64,000 nucleotides of DNA from JAATFS01 sp037145635 (GTDB lineage: Bacteria; Pseudomonadota; Gammaproteobacteria; Xanthomonadales; Xanthomonadaceae), in contig JBBCXB010000001.1 of assembly GCA_037145635.1 (NCBI GenBank), positions 1,178,001 to 1,242,000 on the forward strand, given 5' to 3'. The position numbers and the translations under genes were made by a program. Positions 1 to 9,753 of this stretch are shown piece after piece (the stretch's first letter is position 1; every line of letters starts with the position of its first letter). The notes beneath the pieces were generated by a model that saw only the letters and a program-made list of their open reading frames with translations, made no database searches and was not told the DNA's origin.

Positions 1-621
1 GGCCGCGTGCTGTGGACGCCCGAGCAGGCCGCGCAGGCATGGTTCAGCGACGACCTCGGCACGCGCTGGCAACCGGTGCAGGGGCTGCCGGCCAGCGCGA
101 TCGTGGCGGCCGACCGCTTCGATCCCCGTCGCTTCTACGCCTACGAGCCGGGCGTCGGCACGCTGCGGCTCAGCGACGACGGCGGCGCGACGTTCCGCCC
201 GGCGGTGGCCGGCGCCGGGCCTGCCGACGCGCAGGGTGCCGGGCCGGATCGGCCCCGGCATGCCGACGTGCAGGCCTCCACCACGCAGCGCGGCACCGTC
301 TACGTCGGCGCCGGCGCGCGCGGGCTGCTGCGGTTCTCCGGCCGCGGCCTGGAGCGCCTGCCGGGCGTGGAGCAGGCCTATTCGCTGGGACTCGGCAAGC
401 CGGCCCCCGGCGCGGCGGCGCCCACGCTGTTCGTCTACGGCCGCATCGGCGGCATCGACGGGCTGTTCCGCTCCGGCGACGACGGCGTGCACTGGCGCCG
501 CATCGACGACGACGCCCACCGCTATGGCCGCATCTCGCGCGTCACCGGCGACCCGCGCCGCTACGGCCGCGTCTATTTCGCCACCGAGGGCCGGGGCATC
601 GTCTATGGCGACCCGCGATGA
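1..621 (+). CDS. GH74 xyloglucanase, C-terminal fragment (5' end outside window)
   Basis: This is the last ~206 residues of a protein that starts before the window; the frame is open from base 1. It shows repeated beta-propeller sialidase-like (BNR/Asp-box) signatures: SDDLGTRW, SDDGGATF and SGDDGVHW, as in the two seven-bladed propellers of GH74 endo-xyloglucanases. The fragment ends with the blade-closing stretch VYFATEGRGIVYGD, typical of GH74 C-termini. The catalytic Asp residues would lie upstream and cannot be seen. Known role of the family: endo-cleavage of the beta-1,4-glucan backbone of xyloglucan in the periplasm or outside the cell. The call rests on the BNR repeats plus the xyloglucan-degrading genes that follow at once; a non-GH74 propeller protein is possible but less likely. 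Confidence 0.75.
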   Translation, partial: GRVLWTPEQAAQAWFSDDLGTRWQPVQGLPASAIVAADRFDPRRFYAYEPGVGTLRLSDDGGATFRPAVAGAGPADAQGAGPDRPRHADVQASTTQRGTVYVGAGARGLLRFSGRGLERLPGVEQAYSLGLGKPAPGAAAPTLFVYGRIGGIDGLFRSGDDGVHWRRIDDDAHRYGRISRVTGDPRRYGRVYFATEGRGIVYGDPR

Positions 622-649
622 AGCGTCGCGTTTCCGCAGGGGGCCGGGC

Positions 650-2584
650 ATGAGCCGCGCCGACCGGCTGCGCCGGGCGGTGCCGGCTCTGGTCCTGATC
701 CTGGCCCTCGCCGCCGCCGCCGCCCGCGCGAGCGCCGCCCCGACCCTGCCGCTGCTGTTCGCCGACGGCGCGGTGCTGCAGCGCGACCAGCCGATGCCGG
801 TGTGGGGCTGGGCGCGGCCGGCGGCCCGCATCGAGGTGGACTTCGACGGCCGGGCCGCGCAGGCGACCACCGATGCGCAGGGCCGCTGGCAGGTGCGGTT
901 GCCGCCGCACCCGGCGGGCGGGCCGTACCGGCTGCGCGTGTCCGGCGACGGCGCCATCCTGCAGGTCCGCGACGTGTGGGTGGGCGACGTCTGGCTGGCC
1001 AGCGGGCAGTCCAACATGGAATGGCCGCTGGCCCAGGCCCGGGACGGCGCCCGCGCGGTGGCGGCCGCGCACGACCCGCAGCTGCGGCATTTCAAGGTGC
1101 CCAAGTCCTGGGCCGAGCAGCCGGCCGAGCAACTGGCCGGCGGCGAATGGAAAGCGGCCACGCCGCAGAACGCCGGTGCCTTCTCCGCGGTGGCCTATCA
1201 TTTCGCGCGCGCACTGCGGGAGCGCACCGGGGTGCCGATCGGCATCATCGACAGCACCTGGGGCGGCAGCGCGATCGCGGCCTGGATGGACGCGGCCTCG
1301 CTTGGCCTGGACGGCGAACGCTGGGCCGCGGCGCGGGCCGCGCGCCAGGCCGCGGACGCACGCACGCTGGCCGCGACCCGGCAGCGGATCGCACGCTGGC
1401 CGGTGCCGGACCCGACCACGGCCTGGAGCGCGGCCGGCTTCGACGACCGTGACTGGGAACCGCTCCCGGTCGACCGGCCCTGGGAGGCCAGCGGCTACGA
1501 CGGCATGGACGGGGTGGCCTGGTACCGGACCACGTTCACCCTGGACGCCGCCGAGGCCCGCGCCGGCCTCACCCTGGGCGTGGGCCAGGTCGACGATTCC
1601 GACCTGACCTACGTCAACGGCCAGGCGGTCGGGCACACCGACAACCAATGGAACCGCGCGCGGGTTTATGCGGTGCCGCCCGCGGCGCTGCGGGCCGGGG
1701 TCAACCAGGTGGCGGTGCGGGTCACCGACCTCAGTGGCGGCGGCGGCCTGCACGGGCCCGACGCGGAGCGCTTCGTGCAGCCGGCCGGCGGCGCGCGGCG
1801 GCCGCTGGCAGGATGGCGCTTCCGGCCGGCCGCGGTCACGGTGAGCCTGGGCGACGACCGGAACCAGCAACCGACCCTGCTGTACAACCGGATGATCCAT
1901 CCGCTGCAGCCGTTCCCGGTCAAGGGCGTGATCTGGTACCAGGGAGAGACCGACGCCACCGCCGTCGGCGCGGCGTCGTACCGCGAGCGCTTCGCGGCGA
2001 TGATCCGGCAGTGGCGCCGCGAGCGCGGGCAACCGCAGCTGCCGTTCCTGTGGGTGCAGCTGGCCAGCTACCAGGCCGGTGCCGACCGCGGTGACCTGAG
2101 CCCCTGGGCGCTGCTGCGCGAGTCCCAGTCGGCGACGCTGGCGCTGCCGGCCACCGCGCAGGCGGTGATCCTGGACCTGGGCACGCCGGCCGACATCCAC
2201 CCGACCCGCAAGCGCGAGGTCGGCGAACGGCTGGCGCTGGCCGCGCGCCATGTCGCCTATGGCGAGTCGCTGATGTACAGCGCCCCGGTGTTCCGGCAGG
2301 CGGATTTCGGCGCGCACGCGGCGACGCTGCGCTTCGACCCGATGGGCAGTGCGCTGGCGGTGCGTGGCGGCGGCCGCTGGATCGCCGGCTTCGCCGTGGC
2401 CGGGCGCGATCGCCGCTTCCATCCCGCGCAGGCGCGGCTCGACGGCGACCGCGTCGTGGTGGCCAGCCAGGCCGTGCCGCGGCCGGTCGCGGTGCGCTAC
2501 GCCTGGAGCGAGAATCCGGCCGACGCGAACCTGGTCAACCGCGAGCAACTGCCCGTTTCCCCTTTCCGAACCGACACCTGGTGA
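650..2584 (+). CDS. CE20-type carbohydrate acetylesterase (sialate O-acetylesterase-like)
   Basis: 644-residue exported SGNH-type esterase. A signal peptide (basic SRADRLRR, then a long Leu/Ala stretch, cleavage near ASA-AP) is followed by a block-I motif SGQSNMEWP with the nucleophile Ser121, a block-III-like WYQGETDA (from Trp429) and the His/Asp block DIHPTRK (Asp515, His517). A jelly-roll-like stretch around residues 290-370 (WYRTTFTLD ... DLTYVNGQAVGHTD) interrupts the catalytic domain, an arrangement described for the Xanthomonas xyloglucan acetylesterase that founded CE20. Role inferred: removes O-acetyl groups from xyloglucan side chains so glycosidases can act. ATG 650 was chosen for its signal peptide and the upstream GCAGGGGG; an in-frame ATG at 605 would add 15 residues. 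The gene starts 28 bp after the GH74 stop, so it is operonic. Confidence 0.85.
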   Translation: MSRADRLRRAVPALVLILALAAAAARASAAPTLPLLFADGAVLQRDQPMPVWGWARPAARIEVDFDGRAAQATTDAQGRWQVRLPPHPAGGPYRLRVSGDGAILQVRDVWVGDVWLASGQSNMEWPLAQARDGARAVAAAHDPQLRHFKVPKSWAEQPAEQLAGGEWKAATPQNAGAFSAVAYHFARALRERTGVPIGIIDSTWGGSAIAAWMDAASLGLDGERWAAARAARQAADARTLAATRQRIARWPVPDPTTAWSAAGFDDRDWEPLPVDRPWEASGYDGMDGVAWYRTTFTLDAAEARAGLTLGVGQVDDSDLTYVNGQAVGHTDNQWNRARVYAVPPAALRAGVNQVAVRVTDLSGGGGLHGPDAERFVQPAGGARRPLAGWRFRPAAVTVSLGDDRNQQPTLLYNRMIHPLQPFPVKGVIWYQGETDATAVGAASYRERFAAMIRQWRRERGQPQLPFLWVQLASYQAGADRGDLSPWALLRESQSATLALPATAQAVILDLGTPADIHPTRKREVGERLALAARHVAYGESLMYSAPVFRQADFGAHAATLRFDPMGSALAVRGGGRWIAGFAVAGRDRRFHPAQARLDGDRVVVASQAVPRPVAVRYAWSENPADANLVNREQLPVSPFRTDTW

Positions 2585-2595
2585 CACGGAGTCCG

Positions 2596-4311
2596 ATGCG
2601 CATGAATGTTTCCGTCCTTTCCCGTCGCCGCCCGTGCGTGCGTCCGTTGCTGCTGGGCACGCTGGCGCTGGTCCTGGCCGGGTGCGGCGAACGGGCGCCC
2701 GGCGCGCGCGACGCGGCCGGGGCCGGTGCGGCCGTCACCGTGCCCTTGCGCGCCGCCGCGCCGCCGGCGGCCGCACCGGTGCCGATCCCGCAGTTCGTCA
2801 GCCGCGACGGCCGGCACGCCCTGATGGTGGACGGCGCGCCGTTCCTGATCCTCGGCGCGCAGGTCAACAACTCCAGCAACTACCCGGCCGCGCTGGCGCA
2901 GGTGTGGCCGGCGATGCAGGCCCTGGGCCCCAACACGGTGCAGGTGCCGATCGCCTGGGAACAGGTGGAGCCGGAGGAGGGCCGGTTCGATTTCTCCTTC
3001 GTCGACACGCTGCTGGCCCAGGCGCGCGAACACCGGGTGCGGCTGGTGCTGCTGTGGTTCGGCACCTGGAAGAACAACGGGCCGGCGTACACGCCGCGCT
3101 GGGTCAAGACCGACAACGCGCGCTTCCCGCGCGTGGTTACCCGCGAAGGCAAGGCCATCGGCTCGCTGTCGCCGCTGGCGCAGAGCACGCTCGACGCCGA
3201 CCGCAAGGCCTTCGTCGCCTTCATGAGGCACCTGCGGCAGGCCGACCCGCAGCGCACCGTGATCATGGTGCAGCCGGAGAACGAGCCGGGCACCTACGGC
3301 AGCGTGCGCGATTTCTCGCCGATGGCGCAGCAGGCGTTCGACGGCGCGGTGCCGGAGGCGCTGCTGCAGCGGCTTGGCAAGCCCGCGGGCAGCTGGGCGC
3401 AGGTGTTCGGCGCCGACGCCGACGAGTTCTTCCACGCCTGGCACATCGGCCGCTTCATCGACCAGGTCGCCGCCGCCGGCAAGGCCGAGTATCCGCTGCC
3501 GATGTACGTCAACGCCGCGCTGCGCGGGCCGTTCAATCCCGGCCAGCCCGGGCAGTACGCCAGCGGCGGGCCCACCGACAACGTGCTGGACGTGTGGAAG
3601 GCCGCCGCGCCGCACATCGACCTGCTGGCGCCGGACATCTACATGCCCGAGTACCGGATGTACACCACGGTGCTGGAGCGCTACGCGCGGCCGGACAACG
3701 CGCTGTTCGTGGCCGAGACCGGCAACCGCCCCGAGTACGCGCGCTACCTCTATCCGACCCTGGGCCACGACGGCATCGGCTGGTCCACCTTCGGCATCGA
3801 CTACACCCGCTACTCCAACTATCCGCTGGGCGCCAAGCACGTCGACGCAGCGACCCTGGCGCCGTTCGCGCTGGGCTACCGGGCGGTCGGCCTGGGCTTG
3901 CGGCCGTTCGCCAAGGCCGCCGCCGAAGGCAAGCTGCACGGCACCGCGGAGGAGCCCGGCCAGGCGGTGCAGGAACTGCGCCTCAACGAGCGCTGGAGCG
4001 CCACCGTCACCTATGGCGTGCCGCAGTTCTGGTTCCAGGGCGAGCCGCCGGGCAACCCCGAGCCCATCGGTGCGGCATTGATCGCCGAGCTGGGCCCGGA
4101 CGAGTTCCTGGTCACCGGCTACCACGCCCGCGTCACCCTGCATCCGGCCAGCGCCGCCACCGCCAACATGCTCTACGACCGCGTCGAGGAGGGCGTCTAC
4201 GAGGGCAGTACCTGGAAGTTCCAGCGCAACTGGAACGGCGACCAGACCGACTACGGCGTCAATTTCTCCAGCGTGCCGCAACTGCTGAAGATCACCCTCG
4301 CCACCTATTGA
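2596..4311 (+). CDS. GH35 beta-galactosidase, lipoprotein, DUF5597 C-terminus
   Basis: About 571-residue lipoprotein: the signal LGTLALVLAGC gives a lipobox Cys at residue 30. The catalytic TIM barrel opens with FLILGAQVNNSSNYP. The acid/base is Glu230 in QPENEPGTYGS and the nucleophile Glu374 in LFVAETGNRPEY, as in GH35. The C-terminal ~90 residues (from about DEFLVTGYHARVT) match the DUF5597-type domain of this GH35 subgroup. Function inferred: removal of beta-galactosyl units from xyloglucan oligosaccharides at the outer membrane or periplasm. The start is ambiguous: ATG 2596 and ATG 2602 both follow GGAG at 2588-2591, and GTG 2581 overlaps the preceding stop. It begins 11 bp after the acetylesterase gene. 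Confidence 0.85.
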   Translation: MRMNVSVLSRRRPCVRPLLLGTLALVLAGCGERAPGARDAAGAGAAVTVPLRAAAPPAAAPVPIPQFVSRDGRHALMVDGAPFLILGAQVNNSSNYPAALAQVWPAMQALGPNTVQVPIAWEQVEPEEGRFDFSFVDTLLAQAREHRVRLVLLWFGTWKNNGPAYTPRWVKTDNARFPRVVTREGKAIGSLSPLAQSTLDADRKAFVAFMRHLRQADPQRTVIMVQPENEPGTYGSVRDFSPMAQQAFDGAVPEALLQRLGKPAGSWAQVFGADADEFFHAWHIGRFIDQVAAAGKAEYPLPMYVNAALRGPFNPGQPGQYASGGPTDNVLDVWKAAAPHIDLLAPDIYMPEYRMYTTVLERYARPDNALFVAETGNRPEYARYLYPTLGHDGIGWSTFGIDYTRYSNYPLGAKHVDAATLAPFALGYRAVGLGLRPFAKAAAEGKLHGTAEEPGQAVQELRLNERWSATVTYGVPQFWFQGEPPGNPEPIGAALIAELGPDEFLVTGYHARVTLHPASAATANMLYDRVEEGVYEGSTWKFQRNWNGDQTDYGVNFSSVPQLLKITLATY

Positions 4312-4364
4312 ACCCGGGCGCCGCCCATGCGGCGGCGCCTTTCCGCGATACCAAGGGAGTGAAC

Positions 4365-7259
4365 ATGCGTAACCCGAACCGCCGGGCCTGGCCGGCCCTC
4401 AAGCCGCTGCCGTCCCTGATGGCCCTGTCGCTGGCCGTCAGCGCCGCCGGCGCCCAGGCGCAGGAAGTGAGCAAGGACGCCCTAGGCGTCACCGTGCGTC
4501 CCAGCGCCCACGGCGCCGCACCGGTGCGCCTGCAGGTGGTGGATGCGGGCATCGTGCGGGTCAGCGCCGATCCGCAGGGGCGCTTCCAGCGCAGCGAGAG
4601 CCTGATGCGCGTGCCGGTGCAGGGCGATACCGCGTTCACGCTGGACCAGCAGGGCGACCGCGTGCGGCTGAAGACCGCCCGCGTCACCGCCGAGGTCTCC
4701 ACCGTCGACGGCCATGTCAGCTTCAGCGACGCCGCCGGCAAGCCGCTGGTGTCGGAGGTGGCGGGCGGGCGCAGCTTCACGCCGCTGCAGGTCGAGGGCC
4801 GGCGCTACCTGAGCACGCGCCAGCGCTTCGCCTCGCCGGACGACGAGGCCTTCTACGGGTTCGGCCAGCACCAGCAGGGCTGGATGAACCAGAAGGGCCG
4901 CAACGTCGAGCTGCTGCAGAGCAACATCGACCTGGCGGTGCCGTACCTGGTGTCCAGCCGCAACTACGGCATCCTGTGGGACAACAACTCGATCACCCGC
5001 ATGGGCGATCCGCGCGGGCTGCAGCCGCTGCCGGCCTCGCTGAAGCTGTACGACGCGCAGGGCCGGCCGGGCGCGCTGACCGCGCGCTACTCGGTCAACG
5101 GCCGGCAGGTGGTCGAGCGCCGCGAGAGCGAGCTCAACTACCAGTACCTCAAGGACCTCGCCAAGTACCCGGCCCAGGCCAAGCCCAGCGACAAGAGCCG
5201 GATGCAGGTGAGCTGGGAGGGCGAGATCGAGGCCCGCAGCGGCGGCGAGCACACCTTCTCGCTGTACGCGAGCGAGTACGCCAAGCTCTGGGTCGACGGC
5301 AAACAGGTGGTCGACCGCTGGCGCCAGAACTGGAACCCGTGGCACCACGAGTTCGCACTGGCGCTGGCGCCGGGCGAGCGCCACCGCATCAGGGTCGAGT
5401 GGGACCTGATCGATCCCAGCTACATCGCGCTGCTGCACCGCGACCCGTTGCCGGCCGCCGAGGCCAAGGACCTGTCGCTGTGGTCCGAGGCCGGGCAGAT
5501 GATCGACTACTACGTCGTGGCCGGCGACAACGCCGACCAGGTGATCGCCGGCTACCGCGAGCTCACCGGCAAGGCGGTGCTGCTGCCGAAATGGGCCTAC
5601 GGGTTCTGGCAGAGCCGCGAGCGCTACAAGTCGCAGGACGAACTGCTCGGCGCGCTGGACGGCTACCGCCAGCGCAAGCTGCCGATCGACAACATCGTGC
5701 TCGACTGGTCGTACTGGCCGGAGAATGCCTGGGGCTCGCACGACTTCGACCCGGTCCACTTCCCGGACCCGGACGGCATGATCCGCTCGGTGCACGACCA
5801 GCACGCGCAGATCATGATCTCGATCTGGCCCAAGTTCTATCCGACCACCGCCAACTACAAGGAGCTGGACGCCGCCGGCCACATCTACCGGCGCAACGTC
5901 GAGGTCGGCGAGCTGGACTGGATCGGCGCCGGCTACAAGAACGCGTTCTACGACCCGTATTCCTCCGAGGCCCAGGCGATCTACTGGCGCCAGGTCGACG
6001 CCAAGCTCAACCGCAAGGGCATCGATGCCTGGTGGATGGACGCCGACGAGCCGGACGTGCACTCCAACCTCGACATCGGCGAGCGCAAGGCGCGCACCAC
6101 GCCGACCGCGCTGGGCCCGTCCACCGAGTACTTCAATGCCTACCCGCTGCCGCACACCCACGGCATCTACGCCGGCGACCGTGCCGCCGACGGCAAGCGC
6201 GTGTTCATCCTGTCCCGCAAGGGCTACGCCGGCACGCAGCGCAACGCGGTGGCGGTGTGGAGCGGCGACATCGTCTCGCGCTGGGACGACATGCGCGACC
6301 AGATCTCGGCGGGCGTGAACGTCTCCATGTCGGGCCTGCCGAACTGGACCTTCGACATCGGCGGCTTCGCGGTGGAGAAGCGCTACGAGAACCAGGAGGC
6401 GGCGCATCTCAAGGAGTGGCGCGAGCTCAACACGCGCTGGTTCCAGTTCGGCGCGTTCGTGCCGCTGTTCCGCTCGCACGGCCAGTTCCCGTACCGCGAG
6501 ATCTGGAACGTCGCGCCTGAAGGCACCCCGTACTTCGAGAGCATGGCCTACTACGACCGCCTGCGCTACACGCTGCTGCCCTACATCTACACCCTGGCCG
6601 GCGACACCTACCATCGCGACGGGGTGATGATGCGCGGCCTGCCGATGGACTTCCCGAACGACCCGCGGGTCGCCGACCTCAACGACCAGTACCTGTTCGG
6701 GCCGGCCTTCCTGGTGGCGCCGGTGACCACCTTCGGCGCCACCTCGCGCCCGGTCTACCTGCCGGCGGGCACCTCGTGGATCGACTTCAACAGCGGCCGC
6801 CGCTACGCCGGCGGGCAGACCGTCGAGGCCGCCGCGCCGCTGGAGCGCATGCCGCTGTTCGTGCGCGCCGGCGCGATCGTGCCGACCGCGCCGGTGCAGC
6901 AGTACGTCGACCAGACCCCGGACGCGCCGCTGACGCTGGTGGTCTACACCGGGGCCGACGGCACGTTCTCGCTGTACGAGGACGACGGCAAGGGCTACGG
7001 CTACGAGAAGGGCGAGTTCAGCCGCATCCCGCTGCGCTGGGACGAGGCCGCCGGCGTGCTGACCGTGGGCGCGCGCGAGGGCCGCTGGCCGGGCATGCAG
7101 GAGCGGCGCACGTTAAAGGTGCGCTTCGTCGACGGTCCGCGCGGCGATGCCGGCGCGCTGGAACCGGCCGCCGATGCCACCGTGCAGTACGACGGCCGCG
7201 GCCTGACCGTGGCACGCCGCGCCGCCGCTAACGCCGGCAAGGCCGGCAAGGCGAAGTGA
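4365..7259 (+). CDS. GH31 alpha-xylosidase with PA14 insert
   Basis: 964-residue exported enzyme. The signal peptide runs to about AQAQ-EV. The N-terminal beta-sandwich is interrupted at roughly residues 270-360 by a PA14-type domain (SWEGEIEARSGGEHTFSLYAS ... WVDGKQVVDRW), a layout known from xyloglucan-specific alpha-xylosidases such as the Cellvibrio enzyme. The nucleophile is Asp559 in WWMDADEPD and the acid/base Asp635 in WSGDIVSRWDDM, both canonical GH31 motifs. It should release terminal alpha-1,6-xylose from xyloglucan oligosaccharides. AAGGGAG at 4353-4359 lies 5 bp before the ATG, which fixes the start; 53 bp separate it from the GH35 gene. The released xylose fits the xylA/xylB genes downstream. 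Confidence 0.92.
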   Translation: MRNPNRRAWPALKPLPSLMALSLAVSAAGAQAQEVSKDALGVTVRPSAHGAAPVRLQVVDAGIVRVSADPQGRFQRSESLMRVPVQGDTAFTLDQQGDRVRLKTARVTAEVSTVDGHVSFSDAAGKPLVSEVAGGRSFTPLQVEGRRYLSTRQRFASPDDEAFYGFGQHQQGWMNQKGRNVELLQSNIDLAVPYLVSSRNYGILWDNNSITRMGDPRGLQPLPASLKLYDAQGRPGALTARYSVNGRQVVERRESELNYQYLKDLAKYPAQAKPSDKSRMQVSWEGEIEARSGGEHTFSLYASEYAKLWVDGKQVVDRWRQNWNPWHHEFALALAPGERHRIRVEWDLIDPSYIALLHRDPLPAAEAKDLSLWSEAGQMIDYYVVAGDNADQVIAGYRELTGKAVLLPKWAYGFWQSRERYKSQDELLGALDGYRQRKLPIDNIVLDWSYWPENAWGSHDFDPVHFPDPDGMIRSVHDQHAQIMISIWPKFYPTTANYKELDAAGHIYRRNVEVGELDWIGAGYKNAFYDPYSSEAQAIYWRQVDAKLNRKGIDAWWMDADEPDVHSNLDIGERKARTTPTALGPSTEYFNAYPLPHTHGIYAGDRAADGKRVFILSRKGYAGTQRNAVAVWSGDIVSRWDDMRDQISAGVNVSMSGLPNWTFDIGGFAVEKRYENQEAAHLKEWRELNTRWFQFGAFVPLFRSHGQFPYREIWNVAPEGTPYFESMAYYDRLRYTLLPYIYTLAGDTYHRDGVMMRGLPMDFPNDPRVADLNDQYLFGPAFLVAPVTTFGATSRPVYLPAGTSWIDFNSGRRYAGGQTVEAAAPLERMPLFVRAGAIVPTAPVQQYVDQTPDAPLTLVVYTGADGTFSLYEDDGKGYGYEKGEFSRIPLRWDEAAGVLTVGAREGRWPGMQERRTLKVRFVDGPRGDAGALEPAADATVQYDGRGLTVARRAAANAGKAGKAK

Positions 7260-7353
7260 TGTCGGGCAGGACGGGGCGGGCAGGGCAGGCGGCGGGCGGG
7301 ACGCGGTCGGCGATCGCGCGGCCGGCACGGCCGGCGCGCGGCAGGAGTACCGT

Positions 7354-9753
7354 GTGCGCGTGGAACTGAGTCGGCGCGAGCTGTGCAAGGCGCTCGGCGC
7401 CGGCCTGGTGGCCGGGGCCGCGCCGACCGCTGCCGCCACGCCTCCGGGGCGGGGCGCGGTCCCGGAGGCGCCGCTCGCGGCGCTGCCGCCGGTCGCCGCC
7501 CCCGGCGCACTGACGCTGTGGTACCCGCAGCCGGCCACGCAGTGGGTCGAGGCGCTGCCGGTCGGCAATGGCCGGCTGGGGGCGATGGTGTGGGGCGGTA
7601 TCGCGCACGAGCGTGTGCAGCTCAACGAGGACACGCTGTATGCCGGCGGCCCCTACGACGCCACCTCGCCGGAGGCGCGCGCGGCCCTGCCGCAGGTGCG
7701 CGAGCTGATCTTCGCCGGCCGCTATGCCGAGGCCGAGGCGCTGGCCGATGCCCGGCTGCTGTCGCGCCCGGCCAAGCAGATGCCGTTCCAGCCGCTGGCC
7801 GACCTGCTGCTGGACTACGACCGGGCCGACGGGGTGTCGGACTACCGCCGCGAGCTCGACCTGGACAGTGCCGTGGCCACCACCCGCTTCGCCTCGGGCG
7901 GGGCCCAGCACCGGCGCGAGGTGTTCGTTTCCGCGCCCGCGCAGTGCATCGTCGTGCGGCTGTCGTGCGACCGGCCCGGCGGCGTCTCGCTGCGCATCGG
8001 CCTGGACAGCCCGCAGGCCGGCGAGATCAGCGCCGGGCCGGACGGGCTGCTGTTCGCCGGCCGCAACGCTGCCTTCGCCGGGGTCGAGGGCCGGCTGGAC
8101 TTCGCGCTGCGCGTGCTGCCCCGGCACCGCGGCGGCACCCTGCGCGCCGAGCGCGGGCGTTTGCGCATCGAGGGCGCCGACGAGGTGGTGCTGCTGCTGA
8201 CCGCGGCCACCAGCTATCGCCGCTACGACGATGTCGGCGGCGATCCGGGCGCGATCACCGCCGCGCAGCTGCGCCGGGCGGCCTCCTCGACGTACGCTGA
8301 GCTGCGCGAGCGGCACCTGGAGGATCATCGCCGGCTGTTCCGCCGGGTCGCCATCGACCTGGGCGGCGACGGGGAGGCGGCGCAACGGCCCACCGACGAA
8401 CGCGTACGCCGCTTCGCCGAGGGCCACGACCCGGGGCTGGCCGCGCTCTACCACCAGTACGGCCGCTACCTGCTGATCTGCAGCTCGCGCCCCGGCAGCC
8501 AGCCGGCCAACCTGCAGGGCGTGTGGAACGACCTGATGGCGCCGCCGTGGGAGAGCAAGTACACCATCAACATCAACACCGAGATGAACTACTGGCCCAG
8601 CGAGCCCAACGCGCTGGACGAGTGCGTGGCGCCGCTGGAGGCGATGCTGTTCGACCTGGCGCGCACCGGCGCGCACACCGCAAGGGCGATGTACGGCGCG
8701 CCCGGCTGGGTGGTGCACAACAACACCGACCTGTGGCGCCAGGCCGGGCCGATCGACGGCGCCCAGTGGAGCCTGTGGCCGCTGGGCGGGGTGTGGCTGC
8801 TGCAGCAGCTGTGGGACCGCTGGGACTACGGCCGCGACCGCGCCTGGCTGGCGCGGATCTACCCGTTGTTCAAGGGCGCGGCCGAGTTCTTCGCCGCCAC
8901 CCTGGTGCGCGACCCGCAGACCGGGGCGATGGTGACCAACCCGTCGCTGTCGCCGGAGAACCGCCATCCGTTCGGGGCCGCGCTGTGTGCCGGCCCGGTG
9001 ATGGACGCGCAGCTGCTGCGCGACCTGTTCGCCCAGTGCATCGCCATGGGCACGCTGCTGGGCGTGGACGCCGGGTTCGGCCGCCGCCTGGCCGAGCTGC
9101 GCGCGCAGCTGCCGCCGCACCGCATCGGTCAGGGCGGGCAGCTGCAGGAGTGGCAGCAGGACTGGGACCTGCAGGCGCCCGAACCGCAGCATCGCCACGT
9201 CTCGCACCTGTACGCGCTGCACCCGTCCAGCCAGATCAACGTGCGCGACACCCCGGAACTGGCGGCCGCGGCGCGGCGCTCGCTGGAACTGCGCGGCGAC
9301 CACGCCACCGGCTGGGGCATCGGCTGGCGCCTCAACCTGTGGGCGCGGCTGCGCGACGGCGAGCGCGCGCACCGGATCCTGACCCTGCTGCTGTCGCCCG
9401 AGCGCACCTATCCCAACCTGTTCGACGCGCACCCGCCGTTCCAGATCGACGGCAACTTCGGCGGCACGGCCGGCATCACCGAGATGCTGCTGCAGAGCTG
9501 GGGCGGCAGCGTGTTCCTGCTGCCGGCGCTGCCGCGCGCCTGGCCGCGCGGCCAGGTCCGCGGGCTGCGCGTGCGCGGCGCGGCGCGGGTCGACCTGGCC
9601 TGGGAGCAGGGCATCCTGCGCGAGGCCGTACTGCACAGCGATCGCGGCGGCCGCTACGAGGTGGCCTACGCCGGGCACACCCTGGCCCTGACCCTGGGTG
9701 CCGGCCGCCAACAGCGGCTGGGCCTGCACAACAACCGATTGGTGAAGCTATGA
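7354..9753 (+). CDS. GH95 alpha-L-fucosidase, Tat-type signal
   Basis: 799-residue inverting 1,2-alpha-L-fucosidase. The N-terminus LSRRELCKALGAGLVAG looks like a twin-arginine signal, unlike the Sec or lipoprotein signals of its neighbours. GH95 hallmarks are present: WVEALPVGNGRLG near the N-terminus, ANLQGVWND, ININTEMNYWPSE with the Asn pair 406/408, the general acid Glu535 in PSLSPENRHP, and Asp699 in FQIDGNFGG. It would remove fucose (or a related terminal sugar) from xyloglucan side chains. The GTG start is set by AGGAG at 7343-7347, 6 bp upstream. The stop overlaps the xylB start (ATGA), so translation of the two is probably coupled. The 94 bp before it hold only GC-rich sequence with a weak hairpin. 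Confidence 0.92.
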   Translation: MRVELSRRELCKALGAGLVAGAAPTAAATPPGRGAVPEAPLAALPPVAAPGALTLWYPQPATQWVEALPVGNGRLGAMVWGGIAHERVQLNEDTLYAGGPYDATSPEARAALPQVRELIFAGRYAEAEALADARLLSRPAKQMPFQPLADLLLDYDRADGVSDYRRELDLDSAVATTRFASGGAQHRREVFVSAPAQCIVVRLSCDRPGGVSLRIGLDSPQAGEISAGPDGLLFAGRNAAFAGVEGRLDFALRVLPRHRGGTLRAERGRLRIEGADEVVLLLTAATSYRRYDDVGGDPGAITAAQLRRAASSTYAELRERHLEDHRRLFRRVAIDLGGDGEAAQRPTDERVRRFAEGHDPGLAALYHQYGRYLLICSSRPGSQPANLQGVWNDLMAPPWESKYTININTEMNYWPSEPNALDECVAPLEAMLFDLARTGAHTARAMYGAPGWVVHNNTDLWRQAGPIDGAQWSLWPLGGVWLLQQLWDRWDYGRDRAWLARIYPLFKGAAEFFAATLVRDPQTGAMVTNPSLSPENRHPFGAALCAGPVMDAQLLRDLFAQCIAMGTLLGVDAGFGRRLAELRAQLPPHRIGQGGQLQEWQQDWDLQAPEPQHRHVSHLYALHPSSQINVRDTPELAAAARRSLELRGDHATGWGIGWRLNLWARLRDGERAHRILTLLLSPERTYPNLFDAHPPFQIDGNFGGTAGITEMLLQSWGGSVFLLPALPRAWPRGQVRGLRVRGAARVDLAWEQGILREAVLHSDRGGRYEVAYAGHTLALTLGAGRQQRLGLHNNRLVKL

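Noticed and set aside
4482..6614. 710-codon open frame on the minus strand opposite the GH31 gene
   Set aside because: Shadow of a real gene at very high GC: low-complexity Val/Ala/Gly/Arg/His composition, no domain, no ribosome-binding site. GH31 catalytic motifs on the plus strand decide.
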